NCBI RefSeq assembly: GCF_009928425.1
Contig: NZ_JAABNS010000001.1
Coordinates: forward strand, 1,240,001-1,304,000
Reading direction: 5' to 3'
DNA length: 64,000 nucleotides
Source of the DNA: Pseudarthrobacter sp. ATCC 49987
GTDB taxonomy: Bacteria > Actinomycetota > Actinomycetes > Actinomycetales > Micrococcaceae
This document shows, piece after piece, positions 8,409 to 15,133 of the stretch. The translations under genes were made by a program, and so were the position numbers. Position 1 is the first letter of the stretch, and the number at the start of each line of letters is the position of its first letter. Under the pieces are notes generated by a model. It was not told the origin of the DNA and ran no database searches. It was given only the letters and a program-made list of their open reading frames with translations.

Positions 8409-8653
8409 GCCTTGTCTCCCCATAGGGATTGCCGTAGCTCCATGACTTTGGAGTTCTTACCTAAGAGATGTTGCTGCATGCCCTCACCCCATGTCACCCA
8501 CTCGACTGTTGGTGGTGTTGGTTCCAGTTCTCCTATCACATACTTCTCAACTGCTTTCTTGATGGCCCTGACCTCTTCAGCCCCCATATCGCTAACGCCG
8601 CCTGAAGCCTTGAAGATAATGTCCGTCAGTTTTTTATCGAGCTCTGTAGGCAT
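8405..8653 (-). CDS. Hypothetical protein, 82 residues
   Basis: Starts MPTELDKKLTDIIFKASGG. The ATG at 8653 follows a perfect AAGGAGGTGAT ribosome binding site, so the longer upstream reading is discarded. The protein is helical, with an acidic centre (EEVRAIKKAVEKYVIGELEP). The ending shares an ATGA overlap with the nucleotidyltransferase-like gene, so the two are made together. No family is recognised. Confidence 0.72.
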   Translation of the reverse strand: MPTELDKKLTDIIFKASGGVSDMGAEEVRAIKKAVEKYVIGELEPTPPTVEWVTWGEGMQQHLLGKNSKVMELRQSLWGDKA

Positions 8654-8975
8654 ATCACCTCCTTTTAATGGTTTATTGTTTCGTGCTCTACCCAGTCTCA
8701 CCGGCAATCGGACACTACTCGGATTGTAGGTGAGACAAGGTGCACCAGGGTGGTGGCCCTGATGCAGTCGTTCGTGTAACAAGGAAAGTTCCCTGATAGA
8801 AAGAATTGAGAAAGGTGCGAAGTAGGCGAATTGAATCGTCTACCCATCCAATGCCGCAAGTGCTTGTGATCTTGGATGGAGCACGGTGCTGCTGGGAAAA
8901 CCAAACCAGCGCGGTCTTTGTCCACGAGATAACTTGGGAGAGTACCTATGGAGTGTGGACGGCGAGCACCGTATG
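8654..8975. other. Gene-poor stretch with an inverted repeat
   Basis: About 320 bp without a convincing gene on either strand. The ORFs that exist lack codon bias and ribosome sites. It contains the inverted repeat CCATCCAA / TTGGATGG (8843-8850 and 8872-8879) enclosing a smaller CAAG/CTTG hairpin. It may hold the promoter and leader for the genes that follow on the minus strand. Confidence 0.35.
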
Positions 8976-9116
8976 TTACTTGCTCTGTTTCTTCTTGCTG
9001 ATCCGTTTCCGGGTTGGCAAGAGGTCTTCTGAATCTAACTTTTCGAAGTACAGGTGTAGGTCGCTTAATTTACTAATAGCATCCTCCTGGCGCTCATTTT
9101 GATTGAACGGGATTAT
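8976..9116 (-). CDS. Possible 46-residue ORF without a canonical start
   Basis: The frame reads IIPFNQNERQEDAISKLSDL and continues to ...KRISKKKQSK. Its composition is that of a real small acidic/basic helical protein like its neighbours. After the in-frame TAA at 9119-9117 the first codon is ATA, and no ATG, GTG or TTG occurs before the middle of the ORF. It begins 4 nt after the stop of the upstream gene. It may use ATA by coupling, or may be a gene that has lost its start. Confidence 0.35.
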   Translation of the reverse strand: MIPFNQNERQEDAISKLSDLHLYFEKLDSEDLLPTRKRISKKKQSK

Positions 9117-9120
9117 TTAG

Positions 9121-9309
9121 TCAATGCTCTTCTTCTCGTATCTCATCGTTCACTCTTATTAGTTGAGCTATTAGCTCGTTGTATTCCTTAGTTGCCGAGC
9201 ACACCCTAGTTGCGGCTTCCCCGATGCGCCGAGCGAGCTCCTGGCGCTTCCAAAGGATCTCCTGCAGAGGTTGTGGCTGCGCTGGGATGTCGATGTACTC
9301 ATGCCGCAT
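9121..9309 (-). CDS. Hypothetical protein, 62 residues
   Basis: A short helical, probably coiled-coil protein (LQEILWKRQELARRIGEAATRV, AQLIRVNDEIREEEH). It lies in the overlapping chain of small early genes, 20 nt after the gene at 9330. No family is recognised. Confidence 0.6.
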   Translation of the reverse strand: MRHEYIDIPAQPQPLQEILWKRQELARRIGEAATRVCSATKEYNELIAQLIRVNDEIREEEH

Positions 9310-9329
9310 CTGCTTGCGCGTCCTGCGGT

Positions 9330-9569
9330 CTATACACCACGCAGCTCCATCTCGCTGAACACGTAGCCCAGGACTGTTTCGAGATCCTTGCGTTGCAGTG
9401 CTGTGAGGTCTGTCTGCTCTAGATCTAGGTAGTGCTCAGCCTTGGCGATCAGATCGACGGGACCGAGATCCTGGTAGTCGTCTAACCTTCGGGCCTCAAG
9501 CCGTAGCTCTAGCGACAGTGATGGCGTGACTTCTTTCTGCTTGGTATTGATGTTTACAACTTCTCCCAT
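9330..9569 (-). CDS. Hypothetical protein, 79 residues
   Basis: An acidic helical protein beginning MGEVVNINTKQKEVTP. The stretch DLIAKAEHYLDLEQTDLTALQRKDLETVLGYVFSE resembles the corresponding part of the next gene upstream (QLVQRYDRFHELDQEQLPAEQRQTVDFIIQALLG). The two look like diverged duplicates. It overlaps that gene by 16 nt. Function unknown. Confidence 0.68.
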   Translation of the reverse strand: MGEVVNINTKQKEVTPSLSLELRLEARRLDDYQDLGPVDLIAKAEHYLDLEQTDLTALQRKDLETVLGYVFSEMELRGV

Positions 9570-9871
9570 ACATTGGGTCCTCCTAATTGGTTAGTTTGTT
9601 GTGCTTCTTGCTCCAGCTGCTGCCGGAAGCTTGGGCTGATCTTGTACTCGATGCGGCCGAGCAGAGCTTGGATGATGAAGTCCACCGTTTGGCGCTGTTC
9701 GGCCGGAAGTTGTTCCTGGTCGAGCTCATGGAACCTGTCGTAGCGCTGGACCAGCTGTATCTCATCGAGTTCGTAGTATCGATCTATGGAAGCCGCTTCG
9801 CGTTTGATGGCAGCTGCACGATCTATGGAGTGCCTGAACTCATCGCGGACTGATATGAAGTGCTCACTCAT
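9554..9871 (-). CDS. Hypothetical protein, 105 residues
   Basis: A helical protein starting MSEHFISVRDEFRHSIDRA. Its middle part aligns with the smaller protein at 9330. Its first four residues and their codons (TGAGTGAGCACTTCA) are repeated at the start of the zincin gene immediately upstream, which suggests a small duplication at the translation start. It overlaps that gene by 4 nt. Confidence 0.68.
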   Translation of the reverse strand: MSEHFISVRDEFRHSIDRAAAIKREAASIDRYYELDEIQLVQRYDRFHELDQEQLPAEQRQTVDFIIQALLGRIEYKISPSFRQQLEQEAQQTNQLGGPNVWEKL

Positions 9872-10401
9872 ACCATCGCCTTTAGCCGACCGGCTTCAAT
9901 AATCGTCTCAGTAGCTTCGTAGATCCGATGCTTCAAGTTCTCAGTCGGTGTCCTGCCAGCGAGCCTGCGCCTCATGAGCAACTGAGTGTGGGGGACATCC
10001 ATCTGCTCTTCGACACCAAGATCGTGCATAAAGATGTAGGCCACACCGTCGGCGCCAAACTCTTTTAGACCGATGTCTTCAGTAATGTCTTCGTCGTGTC
10101 GAACGAAGGTGTGACCTAAGCAGATGTGTCCTAGCTCGTGTATGAGCGTATGAAATGGCCGTGGAGCCTTGGGATTGATACCAAACTCTTGGCCGCCACT
10201 GACGCCATAGGCTGATCGAGGATCTCCAAAGAACGGCACTTCTCGGATAGCGAGTGCAGCCAGGGCACGCTGCTTACTCCAACCTTCAGGCTCGACCATA
10301 GGTCGCTGACGATTCCAGTGTGGAAATAGTCGGCTCCTGCCGGGTGATGTTGATGCTTCTTCTAGAAGGCACTCCCAGTGTGGATTGAAGTGCTCACTCA
10401 C
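9868..10401 (-). CDS. Zincin-like metallopeptidase (ArdC C-terminal type)
   Basis: About 177 residues. The motif FHTLIHELGHICLGHT is a classic HExxH zinc site, followed by LKEFGADGVAYIFMHDLG, where E/D residues would complete the site. It resembles the C-terminal peptidase half of the ArdC-like protein at 6075 but lacks the single-strand-binding half. I prefer the GTG at 10401 (VSEHFNPHW) because it matches the MSEHF start of the next gene, but GTG at 10407 is possible. It overlaps both neighbours. Confidence 0.75.
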   Translation of the reverse strand: MSEHFNPHWECLLEEASTSPGRSRLFPHWNRQRPMVEPEGWSKQRALAALAIREVPFFGDPRSAYGVSGGQEFGINPKAPRPFHTLIHELGHICLGHTFVRHDEDITEDIGLKEFGADGVAYIFMHDLGVEEQMDVPHTQLLMRRRLAGRTPTENLKHRIYEATETIIEAGRLKAMV

Positions 10402-10651
10402 GATCACCAGCCTTGGCTTCTGAGAGAACGCGACGTACTTCGTAGAGCGCCGAGTTAAAGCCTTGTACAGAGAACAGTTCTAGTTCGTCGGTCACAGCCT
10501 CAGGTATCGCTTCCATAACAGCATCGAGTACGGCGTCCAGCTGTGCATCAGTAATATACGGAGAGGCCGTGATGAATGTGTTGTTCTTCAACGACGCCGG
10601 AAGCCGCTTCAACTTCAGGGCTCTCTTTAGGTTCTCTCGTAACTTGCTCAT
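10394..10651 (-). CDS. Hypothetical protein, 85 residues
   Basis: A basic N-terminus (SKLRENLKRALKLKRLPASLK) followed by an acidic helical body (DAQLDAVLDAVMEAIPEAVTDELELF). Its ATG is overlapped by the stop of the 16-codon ORF upstream (ATGA). Its end overlaps the zincin gene by 8 nt. No family is recognised. Confidence 0.65.
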   Translation of the reverse strand: MSKLRENLKRALKLKRLPASLKNNTFITASPYITDAQLDAVLDAVMEAIPEAVTDELELFSVQGFNSALYEVRRVLSEAKAGDRE

Positions 10652-10698
10652 ACCAAGAACTCGTCTAGTGATTCATAGATGTCTGGCTGATCGTTCAT
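10648..10698 (-). CDS. 16-residue ORF in the overlapping chain
   Basis: Encodes MNDQPDIYESLDEFLV. Its ATG overlaps the preceding gene's stop (ATGA at 10698-10695) and its own stop overlaps the next gene's ATG (ATGA at 10651-10648). It thus fills the gap between two genes exactly. This spacing suggests it is translated, at least to carry ribosomes to the next gene. Confidence 0.55.
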   Translation of the reverse strand: MNDQPDIYESLDEFLV

Positions 10699-10895
10699 TC
10701 TGAGGCCTTTGATGGCCTAGGCCTGTTGGACTCAGCCCGCAGCAGCGAGTCGATCTGTCCCTCATCAAGATACGGTTGAAATGTCTTTATAAGCTGCCTA
10801 AGTGCTTGGGTAAAGGCTAGATCTTTATGGTCATAGGTGTCTTGAGTTAGCTTGACTGCGTATGTGACCGTCATGCTCTTTTCTGTCTCGTTCAT
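10695..10895 (-). CDS. Hypothetical protein, 66 residues
   Basis: A small helical protein (MNETEKSMTVTYAVKLTQ...). It ends in ATGA with the 16-residue ORF and begins in a 4-nt overlap with the gene upstream. No family is recognised. Confidence 0.62.
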   Translation of the reverse strand: MNETEKSMTVTYAVKLTQDTYDHKDLAFTQALRQLIKTFQPYLDEGQIDSLLRAESNRPRPSKASE

Positions 10896-11143
10896 TCATG
10901 AATCCTCCATTTAGTTGGTTGTGGGCCGTAACCCAGGCTCAGGATCGCTTGTAAGAAATTAACCTCCCAGCGCATATCGCGCATGTAAGTTATTTGAACG
11001 ATCCTGAGCTTGAACGACGGAGCCTGTGGAAAAGTCTTTTGGTTGTCAACCCTCGCATAGTTGACAACCAGTGACTTTAATAGCTCTCGTAGGCTTCTTA
11101 TGCCATGAAGCACTTTGCTTGTCGAGTAGCGAACTTCCTTCAA
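10892..11143 (-). CDS. Hypothetical protein, 83 residues
   Basis: A basic protein (MKEVRYSTSKVLHGIRSL...). It is the first gene of this minus-strand chain and diverges from the plus-strand gene at 11184, leaving about 40 bp for regulation. No family is recognised. Confidence 0.6.
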   Translation of the reverse strand: MKEVRYSTSKVLHGIRSLRELLKSLVVNYARVDNQKTFPQAPSFKLRIVQITYMRDMRWEVNFLQAILSLGYGPQPTKWRIHE

Positions 11144-11183
11144 CTATGGTCTGACATAGTTTTTTGAGTGCTGACCTCTGTTG

Positions 11184-11618
11184 ATGGGTCCGAATTATGG
11201 GACGCAAAATGCTGATTGTGAGATCTGCGGTCTTTACGCGACGTGCATAGTTTGCTTAAGTAGCTGCACGATGTATGACGAAGACGAACGAATCATTGAA
11301 CTAGCAAGCGAGGTGCCGCGCAAAACAGCGTGGATGATCCAGGAAGAACTTGGTTCTTCTCGTTCGGTCCGTCGTATCCAGGAAATTATCAATGAGCGAC
11401 TTGGCCGGCGCCCGTCTCGTGCGAGCTTTGAACGCCGCGATGTGGTCCGTGACCGTGTGGTTGCTTATATGGAGTCTCAAGGCCTGAGCCGCTTCTGGTG
11501 TTATTCATGCCACCGCTACGATGCCGGTGGCTGCTTCATACATGAGCTGAATAAGAGCGATGACCTAGACTCACTAGTCTTTACGTGTCGGCACTGCGCG
11601 GCTCCAGCAGACCGCTAG
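11184..11618 (+). CDS. Putative zinc-binding, DNA-binding regulator
   Basis: 144 residues. A first cysteine pair set (CEIC...CIVC) is followed by a helical region that reads like a helix-turn-helix (RIIELASEVPRKTAWMIQEELGSSRSVRRIQEIINERLGRR). The C-terminus carries a second zinc ribbon (WCYSCHRYDAGGCF...FTCRHCAAP). It is the only plus-strand gene in this part of the early region and is followed immediately by the hexanucleotide array. A start at 11271 is possible, but it would remove the first cysteines. A regulatory role is inferred. Confidence 0.6.
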   Translation: MGPNYGTQNADCEICGLYATCIVCLSSCTMYDEDERIIELASEVPRKTAWMIQEELGSSRSVRRIQEIINERLGRRPSRASFERRDVVRDRVVAYMESQGLSRFWCYSCHRYDAGGCFIHELNKSDDLDSLVFTCRHCAAPADR

Positions 11619-11856
11619 TAGCCGTAGCCGTCGCCGTAGCCGTCGCCGTCGCCGTTGCCGTAGCCGTCGCCGTAGCCGTCGCCGTCGCCGTAGCCGTCGC
11701 CGTTGCCGTAGCCGTCGCCGTAGCCGTTGCCGTAGCCGTTGCCGTAGCCGTAGCCGTCGCCGTAGCCGTCGCCGTAGCCGTCGCCGTTGCCGTAGCCGTT
11801 GCCGTAGCCGTCGCCGTCGCCGTAGCCGTTGCCGTCGCCGTTGCCGTCGCCGTAGC
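11618..11856. repeat. Hexanucleotide array (GTNGCC), about 40 units
   Basis: An uninterrupted tandem array of GTAGCC, GTCGCC and GTTGCC units with only the third base varying, and never G at that position. It fills the gap between the convergent genes at 11184 and 11896. On the plus strand it would read Val-Ala repeats in frame. On the minus strand it would read Gly-Tyr/Asp/Asn. No other array of this kind was seen in the window. Confidence 0.95.
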
Positions 11857-11895
11857 GACCTACGGTCGATTGGGAATTCTCTCCTAAAGAGGAAA

Positions 11896-12228
11896 CTAGA
11901 CCAATTCGTTGTTCCACAAGTCCTCTTCTGCATTGAGAGTGGCAACTACCGTCAAACGGTGGAACTCAACACGTCCTGCTTTATCTAGTACGGTGTCTTC
12001 TTGCTTACCTTTGAGGGCAAGTTGGCCGAGGCCTTCCGTGGTACCCCAACGCCTAATGATGTAAGCGTTATCCAGAGCACAGTTGTCGCCGTCCTCACTC
12101 CAACGTCCAATGACGTTCCATCCCCGCTGTAAGATGACGATCTTAATATTTGAGTTGGTTGGCTCTTGTGAACCCTTAGCGACGTACTCGACGCCATCTA
12201 CAGTTATTGATTGTTTTGCTTTGCTCAT
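11896..12228 (-). CDS. Hypothetical protein, 110 residues
   Basis: A beta-rich soluble protein beginning MSKAKQSITVDGVEYVAKG. The text NIKIVILQRGWNVIGRWSEDGDNCALDNAYIIRRWGTTEGLGQLALKG is a typical phage-encoded small-domain pattern, but no named family is recognised. It overlaps the KGG gene by 4 nt (ATGA). Confidence 0.75.
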   Translation of the reverse strand: MSKAKQSITVDGVEYVAKGSQEPTNSNIKIVILQRGWNVIGRWSEDGDNCALDNAYIIRRWGTTEGLGQLALKGKQEDTVLDKAGRVEFHRLTVVATLNAEEDLWNNELV

Positions 12229-12491
12229 ATACTCTTCTTTCCTCGTAGCTTGTCTACGAATGTCTTATATTTATTGTCTTGCTCTATCACCTCTACTGGC
12301 GGCTTCTTTGTGCGTCTGCTTTTGCGACCACCCTTAGCCCCGGCAATGCGGGCAAGCTCAGGGTCAGCGGCGAATCCTCCGGTGTTTCCATTGGCTCCAC
12401 CCTTAGCCCCGATTCTGGCGTAGAAGTCAGCGCCGTGAAGTTCCTTATTTTTTTGAGCTGCAAGCTTGCCACCTTCAACTGTTCCTGCTAT
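12225..12491 (-). CDS. KGG-motif stress-type protein with an apparent ATA start
   Basis: 88 residues reading xAGTVEGGKLAAQKNKELHG, then DFYARIGAKGGANGNTGGFAADPELARIAGAKGGRKSRR. The two GAKGG motifs define the KGG (general stress protein) family, whose members as I remember them start M-A-G-T. The codon at the position of that Met is ATA (12491-12489), with an AAGGAG site 9 nt upstream. There is a stop two codons before it, and no ATG, GTG or TTG before about codon 68. Its stop overlaps the next gene's ATG. Confidence 0.72.
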   Translation of the reverse strand: MAGTVEGGKLAAQKNKELHGADFYARIGAKGGANGNTGGFAADPELARIAGAKGGRKSRRTKKPPVEVIEQDNKYKTFVDKLRGKKSI

Positions 12492-12524
12492 ATGCTATTT
12501 CTCCTTCCCCAATATCTTGTTTAG

Positions 12525-12560
12525 GGCTAGTTCAGCGTCTTGGGGGTTACTGAACTAGCC
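12525..12560 (-). other. Stem-loop upstream of the KGG gene
   Basis: GGCTAGTTCAG pairs perfectly with CTGAACTAGCC (11 bp) around a 14-nt loop. It sits between the end of the gene at 12603 and the ribosome binding site of the KGG gene. There is no U-tract, so an mRNA-stabilising or translational control element is likelier than a terminator. Confidence 0.5.
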
Positions 12561-12602
12561 GATGAATGTGCGCTTATGTGACTATATTTACAACGAAGGC
12601 TC

Positions 12603-13034
12603 CTACTTGTCCCTCTGGAACATCGCGAGAATACTTCGACTACGGCGGGCTTTCTGGATGCTTCTTTGTAGATCCGCTTGTTGGTATTCACGAATGGTTC
12701 CTGCTTGAACCTTCACGCGCGCCTCAAGGCGATCGGCACGGTCTTTGTGGGCGTCTCGTTCGCCCTTTACTGTCTCAAGCTGCGTCTGCATCTCCAGGAA
12801 GGCCTGAGCTTGTTCCTTAGTGAGGTTGCTGTCGAGTAGTCCATCGCTCTTGCGACGATCCCTGAGAGCCTGGTTGCTGGCTTGGTATGCAGGCCATGAC
12901 TTAGCGAGCTTGACTCGGCGGACGATTGATCCACCGCGGCCGTGCTGGTCCTGAACCTCTTTGGTTGAGAGTCCATTTTTGAGACTTGCCTTGATAGCCA
13001 GGAACTCCTGGCGAGTAACTTTATTGCGTGACAT
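12603..13034 (-). CDS. HTH plus coiled-coil protein
   Basis: 143 residues. The N-terminus (VTRQEFLAIKASLKNGLSTKEVQDQHGRGGSIVRRVKLAKSW) reads like a helix-turn-helix that senses or binds DNA. The rest is a long charged helix (MQTQLETVKGERDAHKDRADRLEARVKVQ) that should form a coiled coil. It overlaps the gene at 13034 by one base (TAATG type). It could be a nucleoid or replication accessory protein, but no family name can be given. Confidence 0.65.
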   Translation of the reverse strand: MSRNKVTRQEFLAIKASLKNGLSTKEVQDQHGRGGSIVRRVKLAKSWPAYQASNQALRDRRKSDGLLDSNLTKEQAQAFLEMQTQLETVKGERDAHKDRADRLEARVKVQAGTIREYQQADLQRSIQKARRSRSILAMFQRDK

Positions 13035-13315
13035 TATTTGGCATTCCTTGGTGGTAACTCCACCGTTACGTTATTTCCGTGCACCTCCTTGTACTTGGCG
13101 AGCTCTAGGAGCTCGTAGGCGATGCTGACGTTGTGTTTCTTGATTAGGTGACATTCATCTGGTGAGAGCGCCACAGTGTGGCAGAAGTCTTCTATAGCTT
13201 CAGCTATGCCAACGGGCATTTCACTTGCCAGGGCACGTATAGCTGCCGGCGACATGAGGCTGACCCTGTCGACGACTATGTCGATAGCGTGGTCTCTGGT
13301 ATCTGGACGCATCAT
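13034..13315 (-). CDS. Hypothetical protein, 93 residues
   Basis: A helical protein with an acidic middle (MPVGIAEAIEDFCHTVALSPDECHLIKKHN). It is joined by an ATGA overlap to the 30-residue ORF before it. No family is recognised. Confidence 0.65.
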   Translation of the reverse strand: MMRPDTRDHAIDIVVDRVSLMSPAAIRALASEMPVGIAEAIEDFCHTVALSPDECHLIKKHNVSIAYELLELAKYKEVHGNNVTVELPPRNAK

Positions 13316-13404
13316 GACGATGCCCCTGGTGGTCGTTGAGTTTCAATTATCAGGACGCCACGTTCGGCTTCCCTGACGATCTGTAGAACCGCGAAGATTT
13401 CCAT
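13312..13404 (-). CDS. Hypothetical 30-residue protein
   Basis: Encodes MEIFAVLQIVREAERGVLII and ten more residues. Its ATG overlaps the stop of the 40-residue gene as TGATG, and its stop overlaps the next ATG (ATGA). Position and overlaps support translation. Function unknown. Confidence 0.5.
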   Translation of the reverse strand: MEIFAVLQIVREAERGVLIIETQRPPGASS

Positions 13405-13526
13405 CACTCCGAATACTCCAAGTATCGTTCCTCTTGCTGCGCCCGTTCCTCTTGCTCGATCAATTGCTCACTCATGTCTATCTCGTCATCGAGACCACGG
13501 CTTATTTGGCTGTAGTAGGTGGCCAT
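13404..13526 (-). CDS. Hypothetical 40-residue protein
   Basis: Encodes MATYYSQISRGLDDEIDMSE and a strongly acidic helical tail rich in Glu and Gln (QEERAQQEERYLEYSE). It lies directly downstream of the Rad52-like gene, whose end it nearly touches, and overlaps the next ORF (TGATG). An accessory role in recombination is only a guess. Confidence 0.58.
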   Translation of the reverse strand: MATYYSQISRGLDDEIDMSEQLIEQEERAQQEERYLEYSE

Positions 13527-14291
13527 CTATACTTCCTCCATTTCTTGCTTCTTTGCTTCTAGTCGTTCGATGGCTTGCGCTGCTTGGACGTCGGTCAGGA
13601 TCGCTGCAAGCCATTTGTCCCGTTTATTCGGATCTGCCTTGATGGCGTTGTAGAGCGTCTTGATCTTGATGATCTGAGCGCCTGATGGAGGGTTGTCGAT
13701 AGCCGGCTCAGATGCTGGAGCTGTGCCAGTGATAAGAGCTGAGGCGGGCGGAGCTTTCTTTTCGTCGCCTGGCGCTCGAATCGGCAATGCCCAGTTCGGA
13801 AGCTTCGGTGGATTCCAGTAGCCTTTGACGTCAGGATCGCCTTGCTTGTTCTTTGGGTTCTTCCAGATCTGAATATAGTTTTCGCCTTCAGACTGGTAGA
13901 CGCTCTGGTAGACAGCTTCAAGGCTGTATAGATAGCGTCCGATACCCCACTGCACTGCTGCGCGCTTCATTGCGTTAGATAGACCGCCTTTGATTGGTTC
14001 GATATCTGAGTTGTCAGCTCCGTCCCACTTGGTGATCCATTCACCGTTTACACGGATAGAGAGGCCACACAGGATGCCACCGTTTGGTGAGGTGTCGAAC
14101 TGGTCTCGCCAGTTCTCCGGGCCTACAACATCGTCTAGGCGGTTCTGGACAGCACGGTTGTCGATATAGGCAATAACCTGTACCCAGCCGCTTTGACCCT
14201 TTACGCCTGAGCGTTGAACACGCCACTCGATGTCTTCTGGCTTGAATGGTGCTCGTAGTGCCTTGAGATCGAACGTTGCTACTTTGCTCAT
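13527..14291 (-). CDS. Rad52-like single-strand annealing protein
   Basis: 254 residues. The N-terminal 140 residues match the phage Rad52/22 family: DIEWRVQRSG, AYIDNRAVQNRLDDVVGPENWRDQF, WDGADNSDIEPIKGGLSNAMKRAAVQWGIGRYLY. Such proteins bind single-stranded DNA and anneal complementary strands, replacing RecT/Beta in many actinophages. The C-terminal third is Pro/Ala-rich, probably a flexible linker, ending in a helix. With the resolvase-like gene at 7482 it forms the phage recombination set. Confidence 0.87.
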   Translation of the reverse strand: MSKVATFDLKALRAPFKPEDIEWRVQRSGVKGQSGWVQVIAYIDNRAVQNRLDDVVGPENWRDQFDTSPNGGILCGLSIRVNGEWITKWDGADNSDIEPIKGGLSNAMKRAAVQWGIGRYLYSLEAVYQSVYQSEGENYIQIWKNPKNKQGDPDVKGYWNPPKLPNWALPIRAPGDEKKAPPASALITGTAPASEPAIDNPPSGAQIIKIKTLYNAIKADPNKRDKWLAAILTDVQAAQAIERLEAKKQEMEEV

Positions 14292-14500
14292 GTCTGTACC
14301 TCAGCGTTCAGCCTGAACTCGTCGACATACATATACTCTTTTAATCCACGACGTTCGTAGCCGATGCTGGTTTTGCCATCCCCAAGTTCGACAACCTCTA
14401 CCACCTCCACGGTGATTAGATCTGCTGTCTTTAGAGACGGGTATTCCCTAAACTGATACTTCTTGCCTACGGCTGGTGGCTCCATGTCCACACCGCTCAT
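14288..14500 (-). CDS. Hypothetical protein, 70 residues
   Basis: A small beta-rich acidic protein (ADLITVEVVEVVELGDGKTSIGYERRG). Both ends overlap neighbours by 4 nt (ATGA), upstream with the 39-residue ORF and downstream with the Rad52-like gene. This implies co-production with the annealing protein. Confidence 0.68.
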   Translation of the reverse strand: MSGVDMEPPAVGKKYQFREYPSLKTADLITVEVVEVVELGDGKTSIGYERRGLKEYMYVDEFRLNAEVQT

Positions 14501-14616
14501 ACGAGCTCCCGTCGCTTAGTTATGTACACCTCGCTCTGTAGGGCTATACGGCGTGCACGGATAGCCGAGAGCGTCTTAGCATGCGGATTGACCTGCTTTA
14601 GTCGTCTTGATTGCAT
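14497..14616 (-). CDS. Hypothetical 39-residue basic protein
   Basis: Encodes MQSRRLKQVNPHAKTLSAIR, then ARRIALQSEVYITKRRELV. Its first 14 codons lie inside the 3' end of the gene at 14576 in another frame, and its stop overlaps the next gene's ATG (ATGA). The high Arg/Lys content suggests nucleic-acid binding. Too short for family recognition. Confidence 0.55.
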   Translation of the reverse strand: MQSRRLKQVNPHAKTLSAIRARRIALQSEVYITKRRELV

Positions 14617-14860
14617 CAAGGTACTTCTTTCCATATCTGTTAGTCCTTTCCTTCTCTCGGAAGATTTGTCGTAGTTTTGTGTTGTTCTGGAGAGCTACGG
14701 TCGCCAGGATGTTCCCCTGGCTAGCTTTCGGTAGTCCACAGTCGATCCGCCACTGCTGGTATTCACGTACTGCCGGCACGAAGGCCGCTGGTACTGAGAT
14801 GCTCATCATCGTGTGCCTGATCTTCTTGGTTTGCTTGGGGTATATGTGGTCTTTGTCCAT
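14576..14860 (-). CDS. Hypothetical protein, first gene of the early operon
   Basis: 94 residues, basic at both ends. The region SVPAAFVPAVREYQQWRIDCGLPKASQGNILATVALQNNTKLRQIFREKE looks like a ribbon-helix or helical DNA-binding domain, but I cannot name a family. It is the promoter-proximal gene of the long minus-strand operon, about 80 nt downstream of the TTGAAC/CATAAT promoter, with an AAAGGAGGGATAT ribosome site. Confidence 0.65.
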   Translation of the reverse strand: MDKDHIYPKQTKKIRHTMMSISVPAAFVPAVREYQQWRIDCGLPKASQGNILATVALQNNTKLRQIFREKERTNRYGKKYLDAIKTTKAGQSAC

Positions 14861-14938
14861 ATCCCTCCTTTCTATTTGGTTGGTATTAGCCCGATTATAA
14901 ATATGCTCTGTGTGGGTAGTGCCCGTTTGCTAATGCTC

Positions 14939-14966
14939 ATTATGAATGAAAGTTTCAAATGTTCAA
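14939..14966 (-). promoter_or_regulatory. Early promoter, leftward
   Basis: On the minus strand TTGAAC (14966-14961) is followed after 16 nt by CATAAT (14944-14939). It shares ACTATTGAACATT with the rightward promoters at 15880, 18674 and 21952. It drives the long minus-strand operon starting at 14860. Confidence 0.65.
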
Positions 14967-15098
14967 TAGTTTTAGAGTTGTAGAAAAAACAATGCAACAT
15001 GCGGACAGATACGAAATAAGAGCCATGTGTTTGGATATGTGTCTGCCGAGTGTCTGACCACATACCAGATGACCGCTCCACCAGCGGAAACAGTGCGC

Positions 15099-15127
15099 TT
15101 GGGCGCCAGACTTACCTGTTCTATACT
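15099..15127 (+). promoter_or_regulatory. Promoter giving a probable leaderless mRNA
   Basis: TTGGGC (15099-15104), a 17-nt spacer and TATACT (15122-15127). The base 7 nt after the -10 box is the A of the ATG at 15134, so the transcript would start at the initiation codon. Leaderless messages are common in actinobacteria. Confidence 0.5.
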
Positions 15128-15133
15128 GCGACC

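Noticed and set aside
8806-9102. 98-codon plus-strand ORF
   Set aside because: It has no ribosome site and improbable composition, and it runs opposite to the early operon and over the better-supported minus-strand frame at 8976.
11618-11856. CRISPR array
   Set aside because: Units are 6 bp with no spacers and there are no cas genes.
11585-11887. Plus-strand ORF of 100 codons with a Val-Ala repeat
   Set aside because: It is open only because the hexanucleotide array has no stop in this frame. It has no ribosome site and starts inside the gene at 11184.
11615-11917. Minus-strand ORF with Gly-Tyr/Asp/Asn repeats
   Set aside because: It is open because of the array and starts inside the end of another gene without a clear ribosome site. 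Kept only as a possibility in the array finding.
12293-12478. 61-codon minus-strand ORF in place of the KGG gene
   Set aside because: It is a shifted reading of the KGG gene. Only the ATA-opened frame gives the conserved GAKGG motifs.
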